Made by a program: the position numbers and the translations under genes. From an uncultured Muribaculaceae bacterium (GTDB lineage Bacteria; Bacteroidota; Bacteroidia; Bacteroidales; Muribaculaceae): a DNA stretch of 64,000 nt. Below are positions 46,773 through 55,438 of the stretch, piece by piece. Position 1 is the first letter of the stretch; each line of letters starts with the position of its first letter. The stretch spans positions 7,809-71,808 of the forward strand of contig CAJUQP010000014.1 of assembly GCA_910588245.1 (NCBI GenBank). Reading direction: 5' to 3'. The notes below the pieces were generated by a model. That model did no database searches. It was given only the letters and a program-made list of their open reading frames with translations, and was not told the DNA's origin.

Positions 46773-47366
46773 ATGCTGAATTTAGTTTTATTCGGAGCGC
46801 CGGGCAGCGGCAAAGGCACACAAAGCGCGCGGCTCATAGATGAGTTCGGCCTCCACCACATCTCCACGGGAGAGGTGCTCCGCGACCATATAAAGCGCCA
46901 GACAGAACTCGGCAAGATCGCCGACAAATATATTTCTGAAGGACAGCTCATACCCGACGACCTCATGATAAGCATTCTCGATGAGGTGCTTGAGAAAGAG
47001 GCGAAAGGGAAAGCCGGTGTGATTTTCGACGGTTTCCCCCGCACCATCCCCCAGGCCGAGGCCTTGAAGGAACTTCTTCAGAAGAGAGGCACGGATCTGC
47101 ATGCCGTAGTCGGACTTGAGGTGCCCGAAGAGGAACTTATCGAGCGTATGCTCAACCGAGGCAAAGAGACAGGACGTGCCGACGACAATATGGAAACCAT
47201 AAAGAAACGTCTTGACGTATACCACAACCAAACCTCTCCCCTGCGCGACTATTACTGCAAGGAGGAGAAATATCTCAAGATAAACGGATCGGGGGTGGTA
47301 GACGACATCTTCAACGAAATCGCCGACAATATTTGCGCGAAGACAGGCGTGCACCGCAAAAAATAA
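46773..47366 (+). CDS. adk: Adenylate kinase
   Basis: 197 residues. The P-loop FGAPGSGKGTQS (about 6-17) is followed by the AMP-binding region (LHHISTGEVLRDHI, FDGFPRTIPQAEAL) and the lid motif MLNRGKETGRADDNMETIKKRL. The length without the long zinc-finger lid is the short form used by Bacteroidetes. It converts AMP and ATP to two ADP. It follows hpt in the same direction, but the array and repeats between them argue for separate initiation or partial termination. Confidence 0.97.
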   Translation: MLNLVLFGAPGSGKGTQSARLIDEFGLHHISTGEVLRDHIKRQTELGKIADKYISEGQLIPDDLMISILDEVLEKEAKGKAGVIFDGFPRTIPQAEALKELLQKRGTDLHAVVGLEVPEEELIERMLNRGKETGRADDNMETIKKRLDVYHNQTSPLRDYYCKEEKYLKINGSGVVDDIFNEIADNICAKTGVHRKK

Positions 47367-47396
47367 TATACGGCCATCCGTAAACGTTTTATAGCC

Positions 47397-49370
47397 ATGA
47401 AGAGACTTCATGGCTATATTTTTTTATCCCTGCTGGCCTTCGTAGCCACGGTCATGTCATCATGCCGCTCAGCGAAGCTCAGCGAGGCCGACGCTGCTTT
47501 TGAGAGAGGGGAATATTTCGACGCGCAGAAGATCTACCGCCAGGTCTACAACCGGCTTGACAGCCGCAAAGACCGGCAGCGACGCGGTGAGGTCGCATTT
47601 GCCATGGCCAGATGCTACACGAAACTCAACATGGCAGACAGGGCTGCGGCCGCATGTCAGAACGCGATACGCTACGGCTATCCCGACTCTACTATCTATC
47701 TGATGCTCGGTCGTGCTCTCCAGGCCACGGGGAAATATCAGCAGGCCATAGAGGCATACGATGACTTCATGCGCTACCGTCCGGAAAGCCGGTTGGCCGA
47801 AGAAGGGATAAGGGGATGCCGCATGGCAATCGGCGCCAAAGAGAGAGGCGCGACACGCTATGTGGTGAGGAATATGAAGACCCTCAACACACGAAGGGCT
47901 GACTATGCCCCGATGTTTGCCGGCACCGATTTCGACCGTCTGTATATCACCTCGACATCTGAGAAAGCCTCCGGTCAGAAAGTATCCGGGATAACAGGAA
48001 TGAAGAACGGCGACATTTTCGTGAGCCGCAAAGACGAGCGCGGACAATGGCAGCGTCCCGAGGCGGCCAAGGGGGAGATAAACAGTGATGCCGACGAAGG
48101 CATAGTAAGCTTCTCTCCCGACGGGCAGACAATGTATCTTACACGTGCGCCGCGCTCGGAATCTCACGACACTTCCGTTGAGATCATGACCTCGCGGCGC
48201 ACGGACGCCGCCTGGAGCGCACCGCAACCCTTCCCCATCGGCACCGACACCCTCTCCGCCATAGGTCATCCTTCAGTGAGCCGCGACGGCAACTGGCTTT
48301 ATTTCGCATCCGACCGGCCCGGAGGATTCGGAGGTCTCGACATCTGGCGCATAAGTCTCACGGAACCTGGCGCAATGCCACATAATCTCGGGCCGCAAAT
48401 CAACACGGAGGGGAACGAGTCGTTCCCTTTCTCGCGCTCCGATTCTCTGCTATATTTCGCTTCAGACGGACATCCAGGCTTCGGAGGTCTCGACATATTC
48501 AAGGCCACCCTCAACTCTACGGGCGACTACTGGAGTGTGGACAACATGGGAATGCCTGTCAACAGCCGCGGCGATGACTTCGGCATAACCTTCGGCCCGG
48601 GCGAATCGGGATTTCTGAGCTCAAACCGTGACGACGCCCGCGGACACGACCATATCTACAGTTTTGAGCTTCCCGATCTCCGCATATTCATATCAGGAAG
48701 GGTGATGGATCGTGACGAAGAACCGGTCGCGGGCGCCGTGATACGTATCGTGGGCGACGACGGTACGAACCAGAAGGAGACCTCGCGCGATAACGGTTCT
48801 TTCCGGTTCCGTCTCGACAGAGGTGTGAGATATGTGATGAAGGCTGGCGCCCCCGGGTATCTCAACCTCAAGCAGGAATTCACCAGCGACGCGGCGGAGG
48901 AAGATGCCGAATATGCCGTTGATTTCATCCTTACCGCGCTCAATAAGCCTCAGGTGGCGGAGAATATCTTTTATGACTTCGACAAGGCCACGTTGCGTCC
49001 GGAGTCACGGACCGCACTCGATGAGATCGTACAGATACTCCGCGACAATCCTTATATCACTATGGAGATGGCATCGCACACCGACCGGAAGGGGTCGGAA
49101 GAATACAATATGAAGCTCTCGGAGAGGCGCGCGCGAAGTGTGGTGGACTATCTCATAAAGGCAGGTATAGAAGAGGAGCGGCTCTCCCCGAAAGGCTACG
49201 GGAAAAGCCGCCCCAAGACGGTCACAAAAAAGATCGCGCGGGAGTATCCGCAATTTCCGGAAGGCACATCTCTGACAGAGGAATATATCCTTACCCTGTC
49301 TCCGGCCGACCGCGAAGCCGCCGACCAGATAAACCGCCGCACGGAATTTCTCGTAAAGGTTAAAGAGTAA
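47397..49370 (+). CDS. PorE-like OmpA-family lipoprotein (TPR, PD40 propeller, CRD, OmpA domain)
   Basis: 657 residues. A lipobox is present in VATVMSSC (Cys22). Next are TPR repeats (about 28-140), then a PD40/WD40-like propeller (about 165-420) with GNWLYFASDRPGGFGGLDIW and LLYFASDGHPGFGGLDIF. A carboxypeptidase-regulatory-like fold (IFISGRVMDRDEEPVAGAVI, about 425-505) precedes an OmpA-like peptidoglycan-binding domain (about 515-657; SHTDRKGSEEYNMKLSERRA keeps the Asp and Arg). This order and length match PorE, the peptidoglycan anchor of the type IX secretion system, but related proteins exist without that system. Starts 30 bp after adk; its stop (GAG TAA AGG) opens an array. Confidence 0.85.
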   Translation: MKRLHGYIFLSLLAFVATVMSSCRSAKLSEADAAFERGEYFDAQKIYRQVYNRLDSRKDRQRRGEVAFAMARCYTKLNMADRAAAACQNAIRYGYPDSTIYLMLGRALQATGKYQQAIEAYDDFMRYRPESRLAEEGIRGCRMAIGAKERGATRYVVRNMKTLNTRRADYAPMFAGTDFDRLYITSTSEKASGQKVSGITGMKNGDIFVSRKDERGQWQRPEAAKGEINSDADEGIVSFSPDGQTMYLTRAPRSESHDTSVEIMTSRRTDAAWSAPQPFPIGTDTLSAIGHPSVSRDGNWLYFASDRPGGFGGLDIWRISLTEPGAMPHNLGPQINTEGNESFPFSRSDSLLYFASDGHPGFGGLDIFKATLNSTGDYWSVDNMGMPVNSRGDDFGITFGPGESGFLSSNRDDARGHDHIYSFELPDLRIFISGRVMDRDEEPVAGAVIRIVGDDGTNQKETSRDNGSFRFRLDRGVRYVMKAGAPGYLNLKQEFTSDAAEEDAEYAVDFILTALNKPQVAENIFYDFDKATLRPESRTALDEIVQILRDNPYITMEMASHTDRKGSEEYNMKLSERRARSVVDYLIKAGIEEERLSPKGYGKSRPKTVTKKIAREYPQFPEGTSLTEEYILTLSPADREAADQINRRTEFLVKVKE

Positions 49371-49399
49371 AGGTTAAAGGAACTCTTTAACCTTTACTT
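49352..49399. terminator. Array-derived hairpin between convergent porE-like and cysS genes
   Basis: AGTAAAGGTTAAAG (49366-49379) pairs perfectly with CTTTAACCTTTACT (49385-49398), 5-nt loop. The hairpin overlaps the porE-like stop codon and the end of cysS (stop at 49394-49396), so this minimal array can act as a two-way terminator. Confidence 0.75.
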
Positions 49400-50869
49400 A
49401 AGGCTCCACTCCACGCCGTTCTTGGTGTCTTTGACATCGAAACCGAGGGCTGCGAGTTTATCACGGATGAGGTCGGATGTGGCCCAGTCCTTGGCAGCCT
49501 TGGCATTCTTGCGCACCTCCATGAGGAGATCCACGGCTCCTTCATAAGCCTTTGCCGCAGAAGCGTTCTCTCCCTCGGCATTCATCTTCATGCCAAGAAT
49601 CTCCACAAGGAAGATATCGAAAAGATGGCGCAGCCGCGAGAGATCCGCTCCGGAAAGACGCACGCTGCCGTCGGTGGCGGAGTTGATGATCTTGCATGCC
49701 TCGAAGAGCTGTGCGATCACCTGCGGGGTATTGAGGTCATCATCCATAGCTTCATAGCATCGCGTCTGGAAATCCGGCACCTCTATGGTCGACTTCTCGG
49801 CAGGCATGAGATTCTGCAGACGGCGATAACCGTCTGTGATCTTCTGGAGAGCCTTCTCCGCTGCCTGCAGGGCGGCGTTGGAGAAATCTACTGTGGAGCG
49901 GTATTGTGCCTGAAGAATGAAAAACCGGATCACCATAGGCTGATATGCCTGCTCAAGCAGAGGATGGGAGCCTTCAAAGAACTGCTCGAGAGTTATGAAA
50001 TTGTTGTAACTCTTCCCCATCTTCTTACCGTTGATGGTGATCATGTTGTTGTGCACCCAGTATTTGACTGCCTCGTGTCCCTGCGCGGCAACACTCTGGG
50101 CAATCTCGCACTCATGGTGCGGGAAAAGGAGGTCGAGTCCGCCGCCATGTATGTCGAAACATTCGCCAAGATATTTCTCCCCCATCGTAGAGCATTCGAG
50201 ATGCCATCCCGGGAATCCCTCGCTCCAGGGAGAGGGCCAGTGCATGATATGCTCCGGCGACGCCTTTTTCCAAAGGGCGAAGTCAAGCGGATTGCGCTTC
50301 TCGTCCTGGCCGTCGAGCGAACGCGTGGTGGAGAGCAGATCCTCGATATTACGGCCCGAGAGCTTGCCATAACGGTGGTCGCGGTTGTATTTCTCCACGT
50401 CGAAATAAACCGACCCCTGGCTCTCGTAGGCGTATCCTGCCTCGAGAATCTTCTTCACATATTCAATCTGCTCTATGATATGGCCGGAGGCATGAGGCTC
50501 AATGCTCGGAGGGAGCACGTTGAGCGCCTCCATGTCGTGATGATAACGGTTGAGATAGAGCTGCACCACCTCCATCGGTTCGAGTTGCTCGAGACGCGCC
50601 TTCTTGGCGATCTTGTCCTCGCCCGAGTCGGCATCATGCTCGAGATGACCCACATCGGTGATATTCCTGACGTATCTCACCTTATAGCCCAGGTGACGCA
50701 GATAGCGGAAAAGGATATCGAAAGTGATCGCGGGGCGTGCATGCCCGAGGTGTGCGTCGCCATATACAGTAGGCCCGCACACATACATGCCCACATGGCC
50801 TTCATGGATAGGCTTGAAAGGCTGCTTGACGCGTGTGAGCGAATTGTAGAGCGTAAGGTTGTTGTCCAT
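49394..50869 (-). CDS. cysS: Cysteinyl-tRNA synthetase
   Basis: 491 residues. Class I signatures are present: YVCGPTVYGDAHLGHARPAI with the HIGH-type HLGH and the first zinc Cys, the zinc ligands in GWHLECSTM and LLFPHHECEIAQS, and the KMSKS-type NGKKMGKSYNNF. The C-terminal DALR helical domain includes STVDFSNAALQAAEKAL. It attaches cysteine to tRNA-Cys in the cytoplasm. A 13-bp hairpin separates it from the upstream DUF3467 gene. It converges on the porE-like gene. Confidence 0.97.
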   Translation of the reverse strand: MDNNLTLYNSLTRVKQPFKPIHEGHVGMYVCGPTVYGDAHLGHARPAITFDILFRYLRHLGYKVRYVRNITDVGHLEHDADSGEDKIAKKARLEQLEPMEVVQLYLNRYHHDMEALNVLPPSIEPHASGHIIEQIEYVKKILEAGYAYESQGSVYFDVEKYNRDHRYGKLSGRNIEDLLSTTRSLDGQDEKRNPLDFALWKKASPEHIMHWPSPWSEGFPGWHLECSTMGEKYLGECFDIHGGGLDLLFPHHECEIAQSVAAQGHEAVKYWVHNNMITINGKKMGKSYNNFITLEQFFEGSHPLLEQAYQPMVIRFFILQAQYRSTVDFSNAALQAAEKALQKITDGYRRLQNLMPAEKSTIEVPDFQTRCYEAMDDDLNTPQVIAQLFEACKIINSATDGSVRLSGADLSRLRHLFDIFLVEILGMKMNAEGENASAAKAYEGAVDLLMEVRKNAKAAKDWATSDLIRDKLAALGFDVKDTKNGVEWSLK

Positions 50870-50893
50870 TGGGTTAGATGCTTATAGATTTGA

Positions 50894-50929
50894 CATATCC
50901 TGCCGGCGCCAAAGCCCCGGCAGGATATG
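50894..50929. terminator. Hairpin between the DUF3467 gene and cysS
   Basis: Perfect 13-bp stem CATATCCTGCCGG (50894-50906) and CCGGCAGGATATG (50917-50929) with a 10-nt loop. It lies just after the DUF3467 stop in the leftward direction; no T-run follows, so attenuation or an mRNA-stabilising role is equally possible. Confidence 0.65.
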
Positions 50930-50950
50930 ATGTCCATCTGTGGTTTATGT

Positions 50951-51244
50951 TCAGTTGTTGCCTATTCCCTGATTCTTGCGGGGAAGGATCTCGCCGAACT
51001 GAGCCTCATATTTCTTGATATTGTCGGTCAGGGCGAACATGAGCTGCTTGGCGTTCTCGGGGCTCATGATGATGCGGCTCACCACCGGAGCCTGGGGCAT
51101 GCCGGGAGCGGCGAAGATGAAGTCCATGAGAAACTCGTTGGGACCGTGGCCGATCATCGCGAGGTTGCTGTATTTGCCGTCGGCGATCTCGGGACGGAGC
51201 TGGATCTGAAGCTGGTTCTGGTTCTGATTTTCTGGATTTGCCAT
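50951..51244 (-). CDS. DUF3467 family protein
   Basis: 97 residues. It begins with an Asn/Gln-rich stretch (MANPENQNQNQLQIQLRPEI), then the DUF3467 core with DGKYSNLAMIGHGPNEFLMDFIF and PVVSRIIMSPENAKQLMFALTDNIKKYEAQFG. The core matches the short family found throughout Bacteroidetes and some other phyla, whose role is unknown. No signal peptide or helix is present, so it is cytoplasmic. It has its own promoter and a 90-nt leader that contains a small palindrome. Confidence 0.9.
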   Translation of the reverse strand: MANPENQNQNQLQIQLRPEIADGKYSNLAMIGHGPNEFLMDFIFAAPGMPQAPVVSRIIMSPENAKQLMFALTDNIKKYEAQFGEILPRKNQGIGNN

Positions 51245-51343
51245 TTTATGAGTTTTTATCTGTTATTGATGATTGTGAATGCCCGGCACTGAGTGCCGGA
51301 GACGGTCCGGCGACTATATAGGGCGCCTTCATGTTTTGGAACG

Positions 51344-51375
51344 CGAAGATAACTAAAAAGCGTCACATTTGCAAA
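51344..51375 (-). promoter_or_regulatory. Promoter of the DUF3467 gene, with palindrome in the leader
   Basis: Leftward, TTTG at 51375-51372, 20 bp, then TATCTTCG at 51351-51344 (one mismatch to TAnnTTTG). The leader carries CCGGCACTGAGTGCCGG (51283-51299), a possible operator or hairpin. Confidence 0.5.
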
Positions 51376-51380
51376 CCCTC

Positions 51381-52073
51381 TTACACTTCCGGCGCTTCTG
51401 CGGATGTCGTTTTCTCCATACTCGACACAATCCGGCCGTCGGCCATCTCCACAGTACGGTCGGCGATAGAGGCCATGTCGCGGTCGTGGGTCACCACCAC
51501 GAATGTCTGTCCGAGTTCCTGCCGGAGGCGCTGTATCACGTCCTGGATCTCCCGGCGGTTGTGCGAGTCGAGACTGCCTGTAGGCTCATCGGCAAACACG
51601 ACACGCGGACGGTTGACAAGGGCTCTGGCTATTGCGGCGCGCTGTTTCTCACCTCCCGAGAGTTCCGAAGGCCGGTGGTCGAGACGATGACCCAGACCGA
51701 GATCATCGAGGAGGCGCCGCGCTTCCGCGAAAGCCTCCCTCTTTTTCCGCCCCGCGATCAGCGCGGGCATCGCCACATTTTCCAGTGCCGAGAATTCAGG
51801 AAGCAACTGATGGAACTGGAAGACAAAACCTATGTGAAGATTGCGGTATTCCGAGAGTTTCCTGTCCTTGAGGGTGAGGAGATCGGTATCGTCAAACCAT
51901 ACACTTCCAGAATCGGGGCGGTCGAGAGTACCCGCAATCTGAAGCAGGGTGGTCTTTCCGGCCCCTGAAGGGCCTACGATAGCCATGATCTCCCCTTCGG
52001 GAATCACAAGAGAGACATCATGAAGCACGGTCAGAGGTCCGTATGATTTGGTTACATTTCTTATTTCAAGCAT
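51381..52073 (-). CDS. ABC transporter ATP-binding protein, LolD-like
   Basis: 230 residues with Walker A GPSGAGKTT (about 36-44), Q-loop FVFQFHQLLPEF, signature LSGGEKQRAAIARAL, Walker B VVFADEPTGSLD and H-loop VVTHDRD. The FQFHQLLPEFSALENVAMP stretch and GSLDSHN motif are characteristic of LolD, the ATPase that drives release of lipoproteins from the inner membrane. Permease partners (LolC/E) are not adjacent, as is common in Bacteroidetes. It is 18 bp downstream of tcdA and ends a four-gene leftward series beginning with copA. Confidence 0.88.
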   Translation of the reverse strand: MLEIRNVTKSYGPLTVLHDVSLVIPEGEIMAIVGPSGAGKTTLLQIAGTLDRPDSGSVWFDDTDLLTLKDRKLSEYRNLHIGFVFQFHQLLPEFSALENVAMPALIAGRKKREAFAEARRLLDDLGLGHRLDHRPSELSGGEKQRAAIARALVNRPRVVFADEPTGSLDSHNRREIQDVIQRLRQELGQTFVVVTHDRDMASIADRTVEMADGRIVSSMEKTTSAEAPEV

Positions 52074-52091
52074 TTAAACATATCTTTTCTT

Positions 52092-52850
52092 TTATACTCC
52101 GGTGATCCTTCTCACGGCATAGTTGGCCAGGAAAATTCCGAATATGGCCGGGATAGTGGCTATTGTGCCATAGGAAGTGCGTTTGTTGATAGTGTTAACC
52201 TCGAGAAGGGAATGCGACATCGGTTTCTCCGTACTTGCCACGACCTTGAGTGGCCTGCGCAATCCCTCCGCCTTAAGTTTCTGGCGCACAGCCCTGGCAA
52301 GGCCGTCCTCACGGGTCTCCCAAAGATCGAAATAACCGATCTTGGTGGGATCTACCCTTCCTCCGGCCCCCATTGAGGAGATGAGGGGGATATGGTTGGT
52401 CAGACAATGGGATATGAGGGCGGTCTTGGGACCTACCGTGTCGATGGCGTCGATCACAATGTCATAATGACGGTCGTGGAAAAGTCCCGGAATGCTTTCC
52501 GCGGATAGAAACTCCATACGGGAATCTATACGCGCTTCAGGGTTGATGTCGTGAAAACGTTCGGCAAAGAGAAACACTTTGGATTCTCCTACAGTGGAAC
52601 GCGTGGCAATCAGCTGGCGGTTAATATTGCTCTCCGCCACAGAGTCGGCATCGATAAGGGTGAGACGGCCTACACCTGTGCGCACAAGCATCTCGGCGGC
52701 ATATCCACCTACGCCACCGACCCCGACCACCAGCACAGAGGCGGCGCGCAGGGCATCCACACCCTTCTCTCCAATGAGACGAAGGGTGCGGTCGTTCCAG
52801 TTCTCGGAATCCTGCGACGGCTCCATCGACGGTGTCACTGCGTGATCCAT
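52092..52850 (-). CDS. tcdA: tRNA threonylcarbamoyladenosine dehydratase TcdA (ThiF/E1-like)
   Basis: 252 residues. An E1-like Rossmann domain shows VLVVGVGGVGGYAAEMLVRTG (nucleotide-binding), LTLIDADSVAESNINRQLIAT (with the catalytic Arg/Asn region) and VIDAIDTVGPKTALI. The ISSMGAGGRVDPTKI and LARAVRQKLKAEG segments fit TcdA/CsdL rather than ThiF or MoeB. It dehydrates t6A in tRNA to the cyclic form. Its start overlaps the preceding small metal-binding gene by 16 bp. A start at the internal Met9 is possible. Confidence 0.92.
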   Translation of the reverse strand: MDHAVTPSMEPSQDSENWNDRTLRLIGEKGVDALRAASVLVVGVGGVGGYAAEMLVRTGVGRLTLIDADSVAESNINRQLIATRSTVGESKVFLFAERFHDINPEARIDSRMEFLSAESIPGLFHDRHYDIVIDAIDTVGPKTALISHCLTNHIPLISSMGAGGRVDPTKIGYFDLWETREDGLARAVRQKLKAEGLRRPLKVVASTEKPMSHSLLEVNTINKRTSYGTIATIPAIFGIFLANYAVRRITGV

Positions 52851-53050
52851 GAACCTTTGAAGCCTGTCTCCTCAAGCGTCTTTACAACCTCGGCGGCTTT
52901 AGCCGCGTCGTCAGGCACTCCATGGTTCTCAAGAATCTTGTCGGCTGTGGAGAGATCGAGGCTCCACTCCTCATTGGGGAAACGGCTGTTCATAGCCTTA
53001 AGGATGGCTGCGGAACAGCCGGCACATTTCGCGTTTGTCTTGAATTTCAT
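52835..53050 (-). CDS. Small heavy-metal-associated (HMA-like) protein
   Basis: 71 residues with a ferredoxin-like HMA pattern: MKFKTNAKCAGCSAAILKAM holds the metal-binding CxxC (Cys9, Cys12), followed by WSLDLSTADKILE and VVKTLEETGFKGSWI. It resembles CopZ-type copper chaperones, though CAGC replaces the usual MxCxxC context. It lies directly downstream of the copper ATPase gene and probably delivers or buffers copper(I). Its end overlaps tcdA, implying translational coupling. Confidence 0.85.
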   Translation of the reverse strand: MKFKTNAKCAGCSAAILKAMNSRFPNEEWSLDLSTADKILENHGVPDDAAKAAEVVKTLEETGFKGSWITQ

Positions 53051-53055
53051 ATCTT

Positions 53056-53165
53056 TGTAAAGGTTAAAGGGTTGATGGTTAAAGATGAAAGGGGTGAGGA
53101 GGGAGAGTTGAGGAGGGAGGGAAATGATTCTAAACTTTAAACTTTAAACTCTAAACTTTAAACTT
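53056..53165. repeat. Array reaching into the 3' end of copA
   Basis: In transcript sense the last copA codons and stop read AAA GTT TAA AG-type repeats (encoding the terminal KFKV). The array then switches to CCTCAACTCT and TTTAACC units up to the start of the small HMA gene. The two halves are partly complementary. Confidence 0.75.
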
Positions 53166-55379
53166 TAAGCTCCGAAGCCGCAGCGAGTTCATCACCACGC
53201 AGACGGAGGAGAATGCCATCGCTGCAGATGCAATCATTGGGGTGAGCATTATTCCGAAGGCGGGATAGAGCACTCCGGCTGCAAGGGGAATGCCAAGCAC
53301 ATTGTAGATGAACGCCCAGAAAAGATTCTCCTTTATCACCTTGAGTGTGGCAGCTGAAAGACGCAATGCCCGCGGTATATAGAGAAGACGCCCTGACACT
53401 ATCGTGACCTGAGCCACCTCAATCGCGATATCACTGCCGCCACCCATGGCTATAGCCACATCTGCCTCGGCCATCGCCTGAGAGTCGTTGATTCCGTCAC
53501 CGGCCATTGCCACGAAGTGCCCTTCAGACCGGAGACGCCTTACAGCATCTTGTTTACCCTGCGGCATAACCCCCGAGATCACCTCCTCTATGCCAGTCCG
53601 GGCCGCAACATATTCAGCGGTCGCCCGGCGGTCGCCCGTAATAAGGACAGTACGCACTCCCATATCCTTGAGAACCGCCACAGTCCGCGCGGCGTCAGGG
53701 CGCACAGTATCGGCCACTTTCACAGCCATCAGCGCGACACCCTTTCGTCCCACGAACACTACTCCGGCCCCCTCTCCGGCCCATAACACAGCGAGACGGG
53801 AGAGTTCCTCCGGCACATCCGCCCCCTCCTCAGCTGCGAGGGCCTCATTGCCAATCCACACAGCGTCGCCCTCTACCGAGCCACGTATCCCCTTTCCGGG
53901 GATATTGTCGAGGCTGTCAGGCTGGAGGGGCGCCTCCCCTCCGAGACCCTCCGATGCCCATTCCGCCAAGGCGCGGGCAAGAGGATGGGTGGAGCGTTCC
54001 TCCAAGGCATATACTGCCCTGAGCAACTCGCGGTCGGGATCAGTGCTGCATTCCGTCACTTTCGGGCGTCCTTCCGTAAGCGTACCGGTCTTGTCTATTG
54101 CAAGCACATCGACATTCTTAAGCTCCTCAAGCGCCGCGGCCTCCTTGATAAGTATGCCCGACGAGGCCCCACGCCCGATGCCGACCATTACCGCAGTGGG
54201 CGTAGCCAGGCCAAGCGCGCAGGGGCACGCTATGACAAGCACTGACACCGCCGCGAGCACAGCCATCGGCAGGTAACCCTCCCCGAAGGCTGTCCAAACG
54301 ACAAAAGTCAGCACAGACAGCGCTATCACGACAGGCACGAACACCCTGCTTATGCGGTCGACAAGACGCTGCACCGGGGCTTTCGAGCCCTGCGCCTCCC
54401 TGACGCACTCGATGATGCGGGCAAGCTCCGTGGCGGCGCCCACTTTAGTGGCTTCAACGACAATGGTGCCATTGATGTCGAGTGTTCCTGCCGACACTGT
54501 GTCGCCGGATGCCTTCTCGACACCTTCAGGTTCGCCGGTAAGCATACTCCCGTCGACCGAGGCCACTCCCGACACGACCTTGCCGTCGACCGGGATACGG
54601 TCGCCGGGGCGCACAGAGAGCATGTCGCCGGGAACTATCTCTCCGATGCGCACGGTGCGGACATTTCCGTCAGGATCGACAAGACGTGCCTCGGAGGGCT
54701 GCAGTCCCATCAGGGCTCGAATGGCATCCCCGGTGTCGCGGCGAGCGCGTCCCTCAAGGAATTTGCCGGTGAGCACGAACGCTATTATCATGGCCGAGGC
54801 CTCGTAGTAAAGGTCGGCGGGGATACCGCGTGAGGTGAAGTAGGAGGGGTCGAGAGTGTTGAACAACGAGAAGAGGAAACTGACGAGTGTGGAGACCGCC
54901 ACCAGAGAGTCCATGTCGGGACGGCGTTGGAAAAGATGGCGCAGACCGTTGACGTAGAAGCGGCGGCCGCTCAACACCATCACGGCGAGGGCAAGAGCCA
55001 TCTGCACATAACTGTCGCCGGGGAAATGGACATGGAGCATGCAGATAACACTGAGAGGGATCGTGAGCGCCCAGGCGATCCACAAATCCCTCTTCATGCG
55101 CCGGTATTGCCGCAGCTCCGCGTCGCGTTTCTCCTCCACGGCTTCCGCGGCCGACCGCGCCACGATCATCTCGTAGCCTGCCTCCCGCACGGCTTGCGCA
55201 ACCTTCTCGGGCGAGGTGACAGAGGGATCCCAGGAGAACGACACCTCCGAGGAGGCGAAATTCACAGCAGCCGACTCCACGCCGGGCTGTTCTCCGACGG
55301 TCTTCTCGACAGTGCCGGCGCAGACGGCACACATCATACCCGTCACGGGGAAAATACCTTTCTTTATATTGTCTTTCAT
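53151..55379 (-). CDS. copA: Copper(I)-translocating P1B-type ATPase
   Basis: 742 residues. A single N-terminal HMA domain (GMMCAVCAGTVEK, CxxC near residues 17-20) is followed by membrane helices, the actuator motif MLTGEPEGVEK, and the metal-transport CPC in VIACPCALGLATPTAVMVGIG. Phosphorylation loop DKTGTLTEG, the nucleotide-binding HPLARAL and the hinge AMAGDGINDSQAMAEADVAIAMG follow. The set identifies a copper exporter of the inner membrane. The last five residues are encoded by a low-complexity array. An operator-like inverted repeat brackets its promoter. It leads a metal-handling operon. Confidence 0.96.
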   Translation of the reverse strand: MKDNIKKGIFPVTGMMCAVCAGTVEKTVGEQPGVESAAVNFASSEVSFSWDPSVTSPEKVAQAVREAGYEMIVARSAAEAVEEKRDAELRQYRRMKRDLWIAWALTIPLSVICMLHVHFPGDSYVQMALALAVMVLSGRRFYVNGLRHLFQRRPDMDSLVAVSTLVSFLFSLFNTLDPSYFTSRGIPADLYYEASAMIIAFVLTGKFLEGRARRDTGDAIRALMGLQPSEARLVDPDGNVRTVRIGEIVPGDMLSVRPGDRIPVDGKVVSGVASVDGSMLTGEPEGVEKASGDTVSAGTLDINGTIVVEATKVGAATELARIIECVREAQGSKAPVQRLVDRISRVFVPVVIALSVLTFVVWTAFGEGYLPMAVLAAVSVLVIACPCALGLATPTAVMVGIGRGASSGILIKEAAALEELKNVDVLAIDKTGTLTEGRPKVTECSTDPDRELLRAVYALEERSTHPLARALAEWASEGLGGEAPLQPDSLDNIPGKGIRGSVEGDAVWIGNEALAAEEGADVPEELSRLAVLWAGEGAGVVFVGRKGVALMAVKVADTVRPDAARTVAVLKDMGVRTVLITGDRRATAEYVAARTGIEEVISGVMPQGKQDAVRRLRSEGHFVAMAGDGINDSQAMAEADVAIAMGGGSDIAIEVAQVTIVSGRLLYIPRALRLSAATLKVIKENLFWAFIYNVLGIPLAAGVLYPAFGIMLTPMIASAAMAFSSVCVVMNSLRLRSLKFKV

Positions 55380-55395
55380 AAGTTTTGACTTAAAC

Positions 55396-55438
55396 TTGAA
55401 TCCGGTCTCTTATTATAACGCAAAAATACCGGATTTAA
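55396..55438 (-). promoter_or_regulatory. copA promoter bracketed by an inverted repeat
   Basis: Leftward -7 element TATTTTTG at 55428-55421, about 42 bp before the copA start. AATCCGGT (55399-55406) and ACCGGATT (55428-55435) form a perfect 8-bp inverted repeat (10 of 11 when extended) on either side of the initiation region. A copper-responsive operator is possible; a terminator for the upstream methyltransferase gene, whose stop it overlaps, is the alternative. Confidence 0.5.

Noticed and set aside
49625..50887. Open frame of 420 codons opposite cysS
   Set aside because: Fully inside cysS with Leu/Val/Glu/His-rich composition typical of antisense frames; cysS motifs are complete on the other strand.
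52551..53060. Rightward frame opposite tcdA and the HMA gene
   Set aside because: Antisense frame only; both leftward genes have clear motifs.
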